Assembly: GCA_918026815.1 (NCBI GenBank) | Contig: CAKJVC010000117.1 | Coordinates: 62,001 to 126,000, forward strand | DNA length: 64,000 bases | Direction: 5' to 3' | Origin: Chalara sp. BL73 | Taxonomy: Eukaryota; Ascomycota; Leotiomycetes; Helotiales | Shown here: positions 22,301 through 33,997 of the stretch, piece after piece | Numbering within the stretch: position 1 is the stretch's first letter | Layout: every line of letters starts with the position of its first letter | Translations under genes and position numbers: made by a program | Notes under the pieces: generated by a model | Told to the model about the DNA's origin: nothing | Seen by the model: the letters and a program-made list of their open reading frames with translations, nothing else | Databases searched by the model: none

Positions 22301-22799
22301 GCGCATCCGTTATATAAAGTAAACGAACAACGAATTACTGCTTTTTTCGTTTTTTAATATTTCCAGGCTTTTTAAGCTTAAAGCTTAAAGCGCTATTTGT
22401 TATGTTATTTTCTAGCGAATAAAAATAGCTTTTTTTTTTAGAAAAACAGCTTTAGCTTATTTCCCGAAAAAGTTCTTTTTAGCGTTGTTTTATCGAGCTT
22501 AAGCTTTTTTAGCTTATAGTACTTTTTTTTATTGTTAGCGCTAAGTATTTAATATAGCTTTAACTACTTGAAGTTAAGCTTTTTATTTAAAAACATGTCG
22601 ATTTTTTTAACAAAGTTATAGCGAAGCACAATATTACTTTTTGCCAACGGTTTAGCTTTAATTTTATATTTAGCATTAAAAGCTTTTTTTCTTTTTTACT
22701 GTCGACGAGTTTTTTTGTGTATAGCTTTTTTAATATTTTTTTACTTTATTTAGAATTGCTTCGCTTTTAGCTTAATAAACTTAGTTCGGTCTATAATCT
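19373..22799 (-). other. 3' part of the gypsy interior, no readable gene
   Basis: AT-saturated sequence between the integrase remnant and the 3' LTR. Only short chance open frames (e.g. 19629-19847). It may include a long 3' untranslated region or an additional gene, but nothing can be read. Confidence 0.45.
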
Positions 22800-23410
22800 T
22801 TTCTGTAAAAAAAGTTTTTTAAGTAAAAAATTGTAATTTTATAAACAAAATAAGCTTTTGCTTATAAACTATATAGAACGGTGTATATTCTGTAAGCTTG
22901 TAAACTGTAATGCGTTCTGCAAATAAAACAGCAGTTAAATTGTTTACTTAGTTTTTTTTCAACTTAAATAAAGCGTTTTTCAGAAATTTGTAACTACGCT
23001 CGATTATTTCGTTTGCTGCCGTATAATATGCGGAAACTTGAATTTTATTTATTTTTTATTTCGAAAGCAATTTTAGCATTTTTTCTTTGAATTTTTTTCT
23101 GCTATTTACTACTATTTTTCCGAAAATGCTATAGCAGCAAATAACGTTTTTTTAAAAGAACTTAGCAACTGTAAATGCTTTCTTGTTTGCAATAGCTTTC
23201 GCTTTAAGCTAACTACTTATATTATTTTTAGTTACAACTAAATACTTCTTTTTTTTTTAAGCCGGCATAAACGTAATATTAACCGCTTATTTTTTTATTA
23301 GCTCGTTCGACGCTGTAAAATATATAGTTTTTTCCTTTTTTCTGTCAGTTTTGAACTAGCATTTTTTACAGGTTTTAACGTAACTTTTTACATTGTTGTA
23401 GCAACTATAC
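22800..23410 (-). pseudogene. Gypsy integrase remnant
   Basis: Minus-strand text shows the zinc-binding end (YVKTCKKC), the core entry, a VVNSRKKF block where active members have the second catalytic Asp (Asp to Asn change by G-to-A), a YYTAANEIIERSYK block holding the catalytic Glu, and FYIVYKQKLILFIKL of the C-terminal part. Stops are frequent. Confidence 0.7.
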
Positions 23411-24649
23411 TAAAAGTATCGTTAAAAAATTTTATAGTAAGTACTTTTTTTGCTTTTATAGCCGCTTTAATAATGCACGTCGCAAAGAATTCTGTTTCGG
23501 ATTCGCTTTTTGTTAATTACGAGTTTAATAAGCATGCTTTTTGTAAACAAACGCTACAATTTTCGTTTGTAAACGCTATATTTCAGTGCTTTTTTCTTAA
23601 ATTTGCGAAATTTCGAAACATTTATGTTTTTAAGCTTTTTGAGCGTTGTTAAATACAGTGTTATTTAAATAGATTTTTTACTGTACTTAAAACTAAAAAT
23701 AAGTGTTTCGTACTCGGGTTTTTTCGAACTAGATTTTATTCCGATTTTTTTTTCGTTGCGTAAAAAAGCTACTTTGTTTTTTATTTTTTGAAGTATTGCT
23801 TTTTTATTTCGTAATTCAAGATTTGTTTCAAGCTCGGAACTAGTATTTTGTTTAGTGTTAATAATCTGTTCGGCTTTTACAGAGTATATTTTATACGCTT
23901 TTAGTTCTGCTAGTATTTAATTATTAATATTTTCGCTTTTTGAATTAGTATTTTTAAAGTGTTAAAACTTTTTTAACAATGCGTTAACGGCTGTATGCTG
24001 CTTTTCGAGCATATATCGAACTTTAAAATCAAATAGTTGTATTTAAGCAAACTACTAAGTAATTAAAGTTTCTGAGTAATTTGTAGCAGTTTTATTTAAC
24101 TGTACTACAAACACATTCGCATTCGTTTTTAATACAAAATAAATCGCAATAATCCAAACTTGCAATTTTTTTAAAATCTTAAAAACATTTCTGTATTTTT
24201 TTTTTGTAGCGTTGTAGTTGCGCTCGGCTTTTAACTAAGTTTTGTTTTTGTATTTAGCAAGTTTGACTTTGCTCGAAACAAAGTCTTTTTAGCTTAAATA
24301 TCCGCTATAGCCATTTAAGCTAGCATTTATTTTTACAACAATTTTTTTAGCATTCGGTTTATAATCGATTCGAATAAGTACCGGCGCTGTAACTATAGCG
24401 TTTTGTAGCGTTTTTATAGCTACTTTTTGGACGTTAAAATTTTAATGCTATACAACATTTTTTTTTATTAAGTTGTAAATAAGTACTGCAATAATGCCGA
24501 AATCTTTTATTTAAATCCGGAAATACACGTACAAGCTTATAAAAGCTTTAACTTCCGTAACGTTTTTAAGTGTTTTCTAGTTTATAATTTTAACGATTTT
24601 GTTTACAGAAAGTTTTTTGCTTTTTAAGTTGTACACAAAACTTACAATA

Positions 24650-25200
24650 TTTAGCTCGTTTCTACAAAATTAAAACTTAAAGCTTATAAAACTATTTGCA
24701 CGCTTAATGCGTTTTAGCGTTTTGTCGAAGTTCTGAATATGCTTAAAAATGTACTGTCGTATTTCGAGCAACGCTTTTTTTTCGTTGTAGTTCGTATAAA
24801 GTCTTTTAACGCTTATGTCGTTTAAAAAAAGCACAGCTATTTCAAAGCAAATTGCCGCTAAAACAAGCATTATAATTTTTACGCATTCCGCAACTAAATT
24901 CGTAACGCTTTAAAGTAATATTGTGTATTTTAGCAATCCGAATAGTATAAAAAATGCTGTTATATTTTTGTAAATAAAGTGCAACGTTATTTAATTATAT
25001 CCGGAATATAAGTCAACTAAACTTGCAATATAGCATTCTGCAAACTTATTAACAAATTCGTTTACAAAAAAAAGTAAATTCGCGTTTTTTAGTGTAACAG
25101 CATTTATAAATGTTGCAGAATTAATCAGCCTGTAATTACCGGGCTTTTTTTTAGCAACTAAAAACTATAAGTTCCGATATAGCTTATTACAGTATTTTAG
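24650..25200 (-). pseudogene. Gypsy reverse transcriptase remnant
   Basis: Reads LVAKKKPGNYRLINSATFIN at 25162-25103, then a VDLYSGY block (the first catalytic Asp region), then FLNDISVKRLYTNYNEKKAL at 24838-24779, where the YxDD-type motif is degraded to LNDIS. This is the fingers-palm order of Ty3/gypsy RT. In-frame stops replace Trp and Gln codons. Confidence 0.8.
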
Positions 25201-25976
25201 CACACTGCGATCCAGTTTTTTTTTAAACATTTTTACTACTAAAAGTTTTAATACTTTCGAAATAAAAAAATTCGCTGCTTGCTATACTATATGTTTTATT
25301 GTTTTAATTACAATAAAAAGTAATACGTTTTCATGAAATCGACCGTATTTAGTTTAGTCGAACGCAAAAACTTTTTTTTTATTAATTAGAACTTCTTTTA
25401 AAAACTTTTTTTTCGCAAGCTGTAGTATATTTCCAATATTTAAGTTTTTCAGCTTTTTAAGCGTAAGTTTTGATTTTTTAAAAATTTCCGAAAACTTGAA
25501 AATAATATGTTTTTGATATATTTTAATTTGCTTTTAAAAAACGTTTTTTATTTTAAACTTTTTATACTAGTTACTTTTGCTTTCCGGAGCATTGTTTACT
25601 TCGTTAGTTTTATTAACTAAGTAGATTTTTTTGTTTTTTGTTTTGTATGCAGTATTTACGCTAAAATACTGCGTTGTTTTTTTTTTGTAAAAAAAAAGTA
25701 TGCAATTAAAATTAAAATCTGTTTTTACAAAATTTAAAACTAAATAAGTGTTTGTGTTTTACGAATTGCTTATAAGCTCGTTTTTTTTTTTAAAAAAGTA
25801 AAACTTGTTTTTAAGTTTTTTAAGTACTAAAACAAACTGAAAGCTTTTTTGAAACATTTTTGCGTTTGTTGTACAAAAGCTATTTATAGCTACACAGTTA
25901 GCTACAAATGTTGTTAGTTTTCTGAATTTGTTGTATATCCGTTATTACTATTTAATTCAATTATTTCGATAGTGTT

Positions 25977-26222
25977 TTAAACTCGACGTATTACAGCGTT
26001 TTTTGCGGATTTCGTTTCGGTATTTGTTTTTACTGTAGTAATTAAGCCGGTTTTTGAGTTTCGAATAAAAACAAAAACAAAACTGTTAAAAAAATCTTTA
26101 AAATAACAAAACACTACTTTAGTTTTGCGTATAAATAAAAAGCTTAAAATCAGTTTAAAACCAGAAAAGTCTATAATATAAAATCGAGTTTTTATAGCTG
26201 CATTACTAATAGTAACCGGCAA
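25977..26222 (-). pseudogene. Gypsy protease-region remnant
   Basis: An 81-codon minus-strand frame with IDFSGFKLILSFLFIRK and DFFNSFVFVFIRNSKTG, resembling the C-terminal side of the retropepsin domain and its linker to RT. The catalytic DTG is not recognisable. Confidence 0.55.
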
Positions 26223-26499
26223 ATTGTTTACAAACTTTACAAATTTCGATGTACTTTTTGTAATAGTTTTTAGAGCTATATTGTCGTTCCGAGTAATAAA
26301 AATATTTACTTTTGTCGCAACTTTTAATGTTATTAAGCTAACTTCGACGCTCGTATTAAACGTAGCTTTAATATTTACAAGCTTTAAGCGGCCTGCTAGT
26401 GTAATAACTATTTTCGGCGTAAAAAAATAAACTTTCGAATATTCCGAATAAAATTTTACTAAGCTAAAACTAACGTTAACTGTGTTTTTGCTGCAGTTT

Positions 26500-28640
26500 A
26501 CTAGCTTTTTTAAGTTTATTATGCTTTTTTAAGTGTTTGTTTAGCAGTTGTATTAAAGTTAATACTAAAGCAAATTACTAGCTTTTTTAAGCTTATTATG
26601 CTTTTTTCAATAAGTGTATGCTTTATTTTTTTATTCAAAGTTTCTTTTAGAGTTTTAAACTGTTTTTTAAAAAACAAAGCCGGATTTGCTAGCGACAGCA
26701 GTTTTTTTAAAGTAAATTTTTTAAAAATCGATTTCTGAGTTATAAGTTTTGCTAGCGAACTTTTATAACTGTAGCTAAGTCTAGCTAGCGCACTCGCTAC
26801 TGTAAGTTTCAATTTTTAAGCTTTTGTAGCTTTTCGTTTCAGACTAGCTTTTTCCGGCTTTTTAAGCTTGTTTTTAAAAAAACTTTTCTGAAAACGTACC
26901 GTTTTTAGCTGTAGTGTTTTAACTACACTGTGCTTCGCCTACTTTTAAAGCTTTTTTTGTAGCGTAAAAAACTTAAAGTTATATAGTACTTAACGCTTTG
27001 CTTTTTTAGTAAATAGCTTAACTTTTACAAGTTTTATCTCGGCTTTTTTTGCAATAAAATTTTGCACTTAAATACTCGTTTTATTACTTAGCTCCGTTTT
27101 TGTCAGTATGTCGCTAGTTTTACAAACGTAAGTTTTTATATTGTTAACTACGTTTTTTTTTTTAGCTTAAGCTTTTTTTTTTTTAAACTAAGCTTTTTTT
27201 TTTAAAGTTCGTTTTCTATTTTCAGGAATGTAGCTAAATTTAGTATTAATAGTCCGCGCTATAACTTAGTCTCGGCGCAAAAAGTTGTTGCTAAACTGTA
27301 TAAGTATTAAAGTTTTTCCGGTTTTTTAGAATTCTAAACAAATATAGTAATTTTTATTAGACTTATAAATAACGTTTAAGCTAATAAACTTCGTGTAGTC
27401 GTAATACTAGTTTATATATTTATAAAGCTTTTAAAGTTTTATATTACTTAATTGCTGATTTTTGCACTATTTGCAAGTATTATTATTTCGGAACTTTTTT
27501 TTTTTTAAAAATTCTCCGTAACTTACTTTATATTTTTTAGTATAATCTTTTTTTAAATAGTTAAAGTTAGCTATTCGAGCTTTTTGCTAAGCTTGTTTTG
27601 TAACAACTTGCAAAATCTGTAAACGTTCTAAGTTTTTTGTAATATTGTTTATTTTTTAATTTGTAACTAAACGGTTTTTTAAAAAAAAAATTTTAACGAA
27701 AAACAATACAGCTTTGTTGCGTTTTTTTAGTTTTAACGTCGAAAATGCCGAAAATGCCGAGCGAGTTTTTTCAAACACAAATAAAATGCTTATTTCTAGG
27801 CTATTAAACTTTGTAAGCAGTTTTTTTATTTTTTGTTTTTGTATTAAATTTTTTTTTTTTTTTAATACTATATATTCGTTTTTAACGTACTTATAAACTT
27901 TTTTGTAAAATTTAATACTTTCAGTACTCAGTTTTTTTGGCTTTGCCGCATATTTGAAAGCTTTTGCGCGCAGCTTATAAAACAGTTTATATAAAAACTT
28001 AAACGTTAACATTGTGTTTGTAATAATTTTTTTTTTCAAGCATTTTAATTTCGCTTAGTTAAACTTTTTGCAATAAAAGTATATTTGCTTTTGTGTTACG
28101 TAATTTTGATTACCGATAGTTTTGAAATTTTTAACGTATTTGTCGAAATATGCGATAATATATAAAAGTTGCTTCGAGTTTTTGTACCGATACTTTTTTA
28201 ACAGTTTTTGTTAAAAAGCTTTTTACGTTACAGTTAAGTTACTGTATTCGCTTAACTGTTTAATTTTTTTTTTTAACTGTACCGAAACGTACTTTGCTGC
28301 TTTTTTTTTTTTTTTTTTGTTATTCTGGATTTTATAATTCTTGAAGCTTTTGTTAAAAAACTTAAAGTACGCAGTAACTTTTTTGCTACTGAAAAAAAAA
28401 CTGCTATATTCTTTAAGTACCGGCATAAGTTAAAAGTAAACACGGTTATATACTCGGCTCGAGCTTGTAAAAACAACCGATTGCTTTTTAAGCTTTTTAT
28501 GCTTGTGTGTTTTGTCGGAAAATAAGCTTGAAATAAGATTTTTAAACGTTACTTTAAGCTTTTTAACTGTAAATACAAACTTTAGTGCAAATGTAAAAAA
28601 CATTGTATATAGTGTAAGTGCTGTAGCGTTAGTAATAAGC
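26500..28640 (-). pseudogene. Gypsy gag-region remnant
   Basis: Several short Lys/Phe-rich minus-strand frames (26812-26519, 28039-27656, 28426-28223, 28642-28430) lie where gag belongs, between the 5' LTR side and protease. RIP has made them compositionally extreme, so no domain can be named. Confidence 0.4.
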
Positions 28641-29340
28641 AAAAAGTTGTTTTGTTGAAAAGCTTTTAAGCGTAAAAAAAAAAGTTGATGTAACTAGTCG
28701 TTGTTATTAAAGCAATTTATATACTTGATAGCACGTAAAAATAGCGGTACAAAAAGCTTTTTGTACTAGGTTTTTGTAACGCTTAAACTTTAATAACGTT
28801 TACTGTTTTGTTCGAAAGTTTAAAGCTTTTTTAGTAAAACTTTTATGCTGAAACTTTTTTAACGGAACTTTTTTATGCCGTTGATTAGCGTATAGCTTAG
28901 TTTATACCGAAGCTTTGTGGCTTTTTGCTTTTTAGTGTAACTTTAATTACTGTACTAAATTCCGGTACTTTTGGGCTTTTTACTTTCTGAGCGTTGTTTA
29001 AGCGCTTGGCTTTAGCGTTTACACGCTGACTTTCATTTTTAAAATGTCGTCCAGAAAAGTCGCTTGCTGGCAGAAATCACTAACTGAATAAGTTTTTGTA
29101 GGCTGTTGTAATGTTTTTCAAACTTTATACTGCTTTATAGAAGCTTGTAGCGTTTTTCTCTGTATTACAGAAGCATCGCTGTAGTGCTCTTTATCGAGTA
29201 GTCCGTCAGTAAAGCGTATTCGAGAGAAAAAAGAATGCCGGTGCTTTTTTTTCTGCTTTTCCGCACTACATATCGCGTTTATAAGCTTTGCTGTTGCTAC
29301 AAAAAGTGCTTGATCTTTTGCGTAAGTCACCAAAAATACA

Positions 29341-29650
29341 TGTAGCGAAAAACATGCTGAAAACAAAAACAGCAACAGAATCTAGCACAAAACTTATAAG
29401 CGTAATAGCGGTGGCTGTAGCATACTAGAAAAAGCACCGGCGAGCCTAAGCTCTAAATAATAGATAAACGTCAATAGCTTATAAAAGTGTAAAATATAGG
29501 AGAGTGGAACGGTGTGTTTTATTGATGATAGTGCGCCTCCCTACCGGAAGCGCAGGTTATATACAACTCATGCTCCTCAGGTCACATGACTGACCGCTCA
29601 TGAGTATCACGTGACAGAGTGTGAAAGGAAAGAAAATCGTCCCCACCACA
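29341..29650 (-). repeat. Gypsy LTR, right copy (5' LTR)
   Basis: 310 bp. Minus-strand start TGTGGTGGGGACGATTTTC is well preserved at the outer edge, while the inner edge is altered (TGTAGCGAAAAAC on the plus strand against TGTGGCGGGGAAC in the left copy). Followed outside by ATATA. Confidence 0.9.
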
Positions 29651-29696
29651 ATATAACAAGAATTATTACCATATCCATCAAGAGCAAGAGCGTGGC

Positions 29697-30640
29697 CTAC
29701 AAAGTAGAGCTACGCTTTTTGCCCCGTGGAAAGTAAGACACTTGAACCAACAGTAATGTACACGAAAAAATTAAAAAAAAAAGTTGTCTCCAGGAACAGA
29801 AGTACTTTTTTTCAGAAGTCTGTTGCTGACAACGTTTAAACTTTTTAAAGTAGTAGCTGTCGTTGATACTATGAATCCAACAAGCAACTTGCGTTTCGGT
29901 TGAGTCCAAAATAGACAGGGACTTTTCGAGCATTTGTCGTAGTAACACTATAATAGTATAGAGCCTTTTTTCAAAATGTCCATCTTACCGTATTTCGAAA
30001 CTTTAATATATTCCCGCAATCAGTCCGTTACGCCGACTATTGAGTGAAGCAAAAAACGGTTTTTTAGTAATAGCTAAAATGTTAAGCAGCCGGTCCTTGA
30101 ATCTTGTCGGCCACTTAGTATAATGTTTAAGCCAGGAAGTACTTTCGTCTAACTTTTTGCTATTATCTTTTTGTTGGTTACGCTTCGTTTCTTCTTCAAA
30201 TCCCATGTCTTCTTCCGCCTCGAACGCTTCTATAACTAGCTCGTGGCGAGACTTTGACGCTACAGGCAATAAGGGTTCGCACATGCTATAGCTACCGACA
30301 ATCCAGTATGTGCCGCGAGTGTCCGCAACCCATCGTTGGACTTCCACCTTCTCCACAAAGTCCTGCCGCTTTTAATTCAGATCTTTGGTGTGGTTCTTGT
30401 TAATGTGTGCTTTTAAAACGCCGTTATCTTTTCGTGTGCCTCGTAAATAATGGTAGTCACAACCCTGCGCGCCTTCGAGAATAGGCAGAAATAGAAAAGG
30501 CTCCGTGCCATGCTCAAAGATAGACAGTTCCGCAAACACTTTCCTCAATATGCCTTTCTTCGCTTCTGCAGCTTTAAAAACAGGTCGCTATTTCGCTGGA
30601 GGTAACTTGTGATCAGTGTTTAAGCGCAAGTGATTCTTGA
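29697..30640 (-). pseudogene. TLH/RecQ-associated N-terminal region (DUF3505-like), fragment
   Basis: Minus-strand blocks read EPFLFLPILEGAQGCDYHYL, then VLKAHINKNHTKDLN (a C..H..H finger-like segment), then KVEVQRWVADTRGTYWIV, then TSWLKHYTKWPTRFKDRLL, and further on ETQVACWIHSINDSYY and the aromatic segment WRQLFFLIFSC. This order matches the N-terminal half of the fungal TLH-type helicase/DUF3505 proteins from memory of the family. Frameshifts and a TAA interrupt it, and the gypsy element ends 46 bp downstream, so the helicase half is cut off here. The helicase half at 16-17.8 kb is on the other strand and need not be the same gene. Confidence 0.55.
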
Positions 30641-31629
30641 GCTCGGGGAATAGTATAGCGGATTAATATTGCATACAAAAAAGTGTTTGATAGTCTGGAA
30701 AATAAACAATAAATTCTCCAATATCATAAGATATAAATGCCATAAGGAAGTCTTCTTATTACGCTCACTGTAAAAAAAGATGTCGTTAAGCTTCATTGGG
30801 CGTATTAGTGGAGATTAGCAAGAAGCGTAAGAAGGCGGTTTTCAAGTCGAGCAGCAATTTTTTAAGTCGAGTAGCAATTTCAAAACTCCTAGAGGCAATT
30901 TCAAAGTCGAGTGGCAATTTTAGTAGAGTACCAATACCAAAACTCCTACCCTATAAGGACTTCGATCCATTTTCGACTTCACCCATCCGCCAAGTCCTTT
31001 GCACTTTATATCTTGCGGAGCCGCCAGAAGCCAATGCTCTATCCTTTTTTAGACCCTGCATAATAGCTGGCCATAGCAGCATTTTCATAATAATCTTTGC
31101 TGCTGATGGTCAATCCTTAATATCGCCTGGGACGGGTCGATTCCTAAGGCAACAGCGATACCTACAAGCTGGATTTGTGTCAGTAGTGCTCTGTCGGGTG
31201 GCCAGCCAACGAGATCTGCAAGTCTTCGATGGCCAATCTTTATCTCCATTATGTGCAAATCAACTTCGCGGATGTTATATAGGGATTCAAGGTCTTCGAA
31301 TCTATTCTCTATAAGAATCTCGAGATAACAAAAAAGACCTCAGGTTATCAGGATGCTTCTTAATTGCTCACTACTGTTGGTCCCATAAAAAACTTCGCCC
31401 GATCTGATTATTTTTGGCTTTTCCCTGGTTCGATCAATAGACAAAAAGACTATAGTTGCCATTATAGATCTAGGTTATAATCACGTGTAAACATAGTGAC
31501 TTTGAGATTGGCACTTTAATTTTAATAAGGATATTTCCGGTGCGTCTGACGAGTGTGTTGAAAACACTTCGCCGCTTATCCGTTTAGGGATCTACGAGTG
31601 AGGTCGTGATAGTGAGATCTGTGTTTCCG
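30641..31629. other. Mostly non-coding; unsupported 172-codon open frame
   Basis: An open frame at 30796-31314 (no ATG at its left end) includes an imperfect short repeat of AAGTCGAG-GCAATTTT units at 30842-30925. No family recognised and no promoter or intron evidence; treated as probably not a gene. Confidence 0.35.
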
Positions 31630-31637
31630 CTTAGAGC
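31630..31637. repeat. hAT target-site duplication, left
   Basis: CTTAGAGC, repeated exactly at 37869-37876. Confidence 0.9.
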
Positions 31638-32534
31638 TAGACTGCGAACTGGGGTCCCACGGGGCGGGTTTTCACCTACTTGACCCCACCCGTCAGGGTC
31701 CCACCCCATGGGTTGGGGTCTATCAAAAGCACCCACCCCACCCCATAGGGTCTTGATGGGGTGCCAAGCACTTATTACATTTACACGTGACATTACAATA
31801 GTTGCTGTACAGTTAAAGAAGTTATACTAATAAGCTTACTAATCAAAAAGCTACGCGACATAAACGTATTAAAATTTTGGTTTGTGAATTTTATTATATG
31901 CTTAGTGCTTTATTGCTAGCGTGTATACTTTTAATAACTTTATTGCTTAATTTATTTCTTTTGTATAAACTGCGTTTGATTTTTTAACACCGGCCTGAAT
32001 ACTTGTAGCTCGTTATTTCTTTTTTTATTCTTTAAACTAAATGTATATTTTTTACTTGAATAGTAACTTTTTTAGCGTGGATTGCAGCAAGATTTGTAAC
32101 TTTAAAGTAATATTAGTATAAATATTAGTATAATGTATTTATATAAAATAATTTACGCTCGAACTCAGCTACTAAAGCAGATTCTGCGGCTTTTTGGAAA
32201 CATTGTAAAGCACTAAGTTAAATACGAAATGCGTGTCGAAACGTAATATTATACATTATTTTTTTAACTAGTCGAGTAAATAAAGCTTTTAGGATTAAAA
32301 GCTTAGTGCTTTTTTAGTATCGTTTAATTTCTTTAAGTGTTTTAGCTACGTTTAAATGTTAGTTTTATACTAATTATTATATTAATCAACTTACTGCTAA
32401 GTTTCAATCGATATTTCTTTTTTAGTACAGTTTTTACAAAAGTTTTAGTAAAGGTTTTAGCAAAAGTTTTAGCAAAAGTTTTAGCAAAAAGTTTGCGAGC
32501 AGATTTAGTAGCTATTTTCTTAGTACGTGCTATT

Positions 32535-32574
32535 GTAACTTATTAAAATTAGAATAAATATTAGTATAATACAG
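32535..32574 (+). other. Candidate mini-intron with reverse motif (40 nt)
   Basis: GTAACT...TACAG enclosing the reverse-oriented motif. No coding frame could be checked on either side, so it rests on splice-like ends only. Confidence 0.35.
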
Positions 32575-32948
32575 AATAATATGTACTTGTGCAAAGTCGC
32601 AAATTTTTTTTAGAAAAAGTGAAAGTAAATGTAAATATTGACACGTGAAATTGAAATTATAGCTTTGTGATTTCGACGAGAAAACTATAAAGAATTAGTA
32701 TAATAATTAATATAAAAATAGAATATAAAAAAAATAAATATAATACATACTTGTATATAGTGTAGTTGTTAGTAAATTTAATTGAAAGTTAAAAAAAGTC
32801 AGGTTTAAAAAAAGTAGTTAAATGCTTTAAAATCGAGGCATAAAAACGCGATTGCTTTATTTTTCAAAATAACGCGTACTTTTTTTTTATTCATTTTTTT
32901 TGCATTAATTTATTAAATCTGAACAAAGTTAAACATTTATCGCAGTAC

Positions 32949-32998
32949 GTGTTTTTAGTGTATTATATTAATTTTTATACTAATTTTTAAAGCTTTAG
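32949..32998 (+). other. Candidate mini-intron with motif (50 nt)
   Basis: GTGTTT...CTTTAG around a forward motif; the next candidate intron starts after a 91-nt possible exon. Not verified by frame. Confidence 0.35.
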
Positions 32999-33089
32999 TT
33001 TTTGCGAGTTGAAATTTGCAAAATACGTTTACTTTTCGGTTGCGTTATTTTTTAATATAGTTTCACTTTTCGAAAAGCAGCTTTTTTAA

Positions 33090-33139
33090 GTAATTTTTAT
33101 TGAAATATTATATTAATTTGTATACTAATCGGTTTTAAG
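33090..33139 (+). other. Candidate mini-intron with motif (50 nt)
   Basis: GTAATT...TTTAAG around a forward motif. The base after it (33140) begins a frame of about 108 codons with only two stops. Confidence 0.5.
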
Positions 33140-33465
33140 AATATTATTGTTATTTTTGATAATTTAGATTATGAATTTAATATAAATCTTGATTTTTCGC
33201 AGCAAATCAGTTCTTTTAATAAACGCAAGCGCAAATCTCCGGGCAGTTTTTTTATTAATGTGCATACTGTTAAAGCTAAAAAAAGACTTGAAGCTATAAA
33301 AAGCAACAGTATTTAAAATCAGATCGAAAAAACGAAAACCGCAAATCAAGCAGTAATTACATACAGAAAAAAAGTTTTTAAAAAGTCTGCTAAATTTGCA
33401 CTCGCATTTTTTGCCGAGCAGAAGCGAATAATTAAGTAGTTTGCTTTGCAAATTAAAACAAAACG

Positions 33466-33511
33466 GTTTGTTTAATTTTGATTATACTAATTTTTATACT
33501 AATTTGTATAG
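33466..33511 (+). other. Mini-intron with motif (46 nt), frame-supported
   Basis: GTTTGT...TATAG. Removing it joins the 33140-33465 exon (codon split CG|T) to the long frame 33512-33761 without a shift. Confidence 0.6.
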
Positions 33512-33761
33512 TAAACGAAATAGCAAAAATTGGAAATCTGTAGCAAAAGTTTTAAGTTATAAAGAAATTAGTAGTTTATATGCAATTAATAATAATAGAA
33601 ATTCAGTATAGAAAAATATTAAGTATAAATCGGAAAACGAATACGAGTTTAAGCATATATAAAAATTGAATAAAAAGCAAAACGGTAATAAAGCAGTTGT
33701 CGGCAAATCTGCTAAAAAGTTGAAAAATAACAGAATTGCTAAGTATAAACGATTTATTTTA

Positions 33762-33811
33762 GTAAGTTTCAGATTAATATAATAATTCGTATAACGCTAA
33801 TACAATTTCAG
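33762..33811 (+). other. Mini-intron, reverse degenerate motif (50 nt)
   Basis: GTAAGT...GCTAATAC...TTTCAG, near-ideal splice signals. Fits the chain of frames on both sides, although another frame on the right is also open. Confidence 0.55.
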
Positions 33812-33951
33812 AATGCTAAAAAGCTTGAATTTAAGTTTTAGCAAAAAAAATAGCGTTGAAGCCGTCGATCTTTGTTTCGCAAAATCTGAAAACTTGCTGC
33901 TAATAAACAGGAATACTTAAAAAGAACAAGCTGTTTTTACATTTACAAAAA

Positions 33952-33997
33952 GTACAAAATTCTACTAATTTTTATACTAATTTGCTAACTGATATAG
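33952..33997 (+). other. Mini-intron with motif (46 nt)
   Basis: GTACAA...CTAAC...GATATAG. Removing it continues the reading into the exon that contains KFGFSDSLTSYKKAF. Confidence 0.5.

Larger units (their letters stand above)
19063..29650 (-). mobile_element. Complete Ty3/gypsy LTR retrotransposon, RIP-destroyed
   Basis: A 10.6-kb element with two 310-bp LTRs in direct orientation and a short matching flank (ATAT). The interior is extremely A+T-rich and TpA-rich, with no intact gene. Minus-strand reading still shows, in order, a gag-like region, the protease region, reverse transcriptase and integrase, so the order PR-RT-IN places it in Ty3/gypsy. A polypurine stretch (AGAGAAAGGACGGA on the minus strand) sits just inside the left LTR, as expected for the 3' end. 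It inserted beside a TLH-type gene fragment. Nothing in it could be expressed as a working protein. Confidence 0.9.

Noticed and set aside
19373..29340. AT-saturated block as a mitochondrial insertion
   Set aside because: Composition could suggest mtDNA, but paired LTRs and readable RT, integrase and protease blocks on one strand identify a RIP-damaged gypsy element.
30796..31314. 172-codon open frame
   Set aside because: No ATG at its left end, includes a simple repeat, no recognisable domain or splice context; open by chance is plausible.
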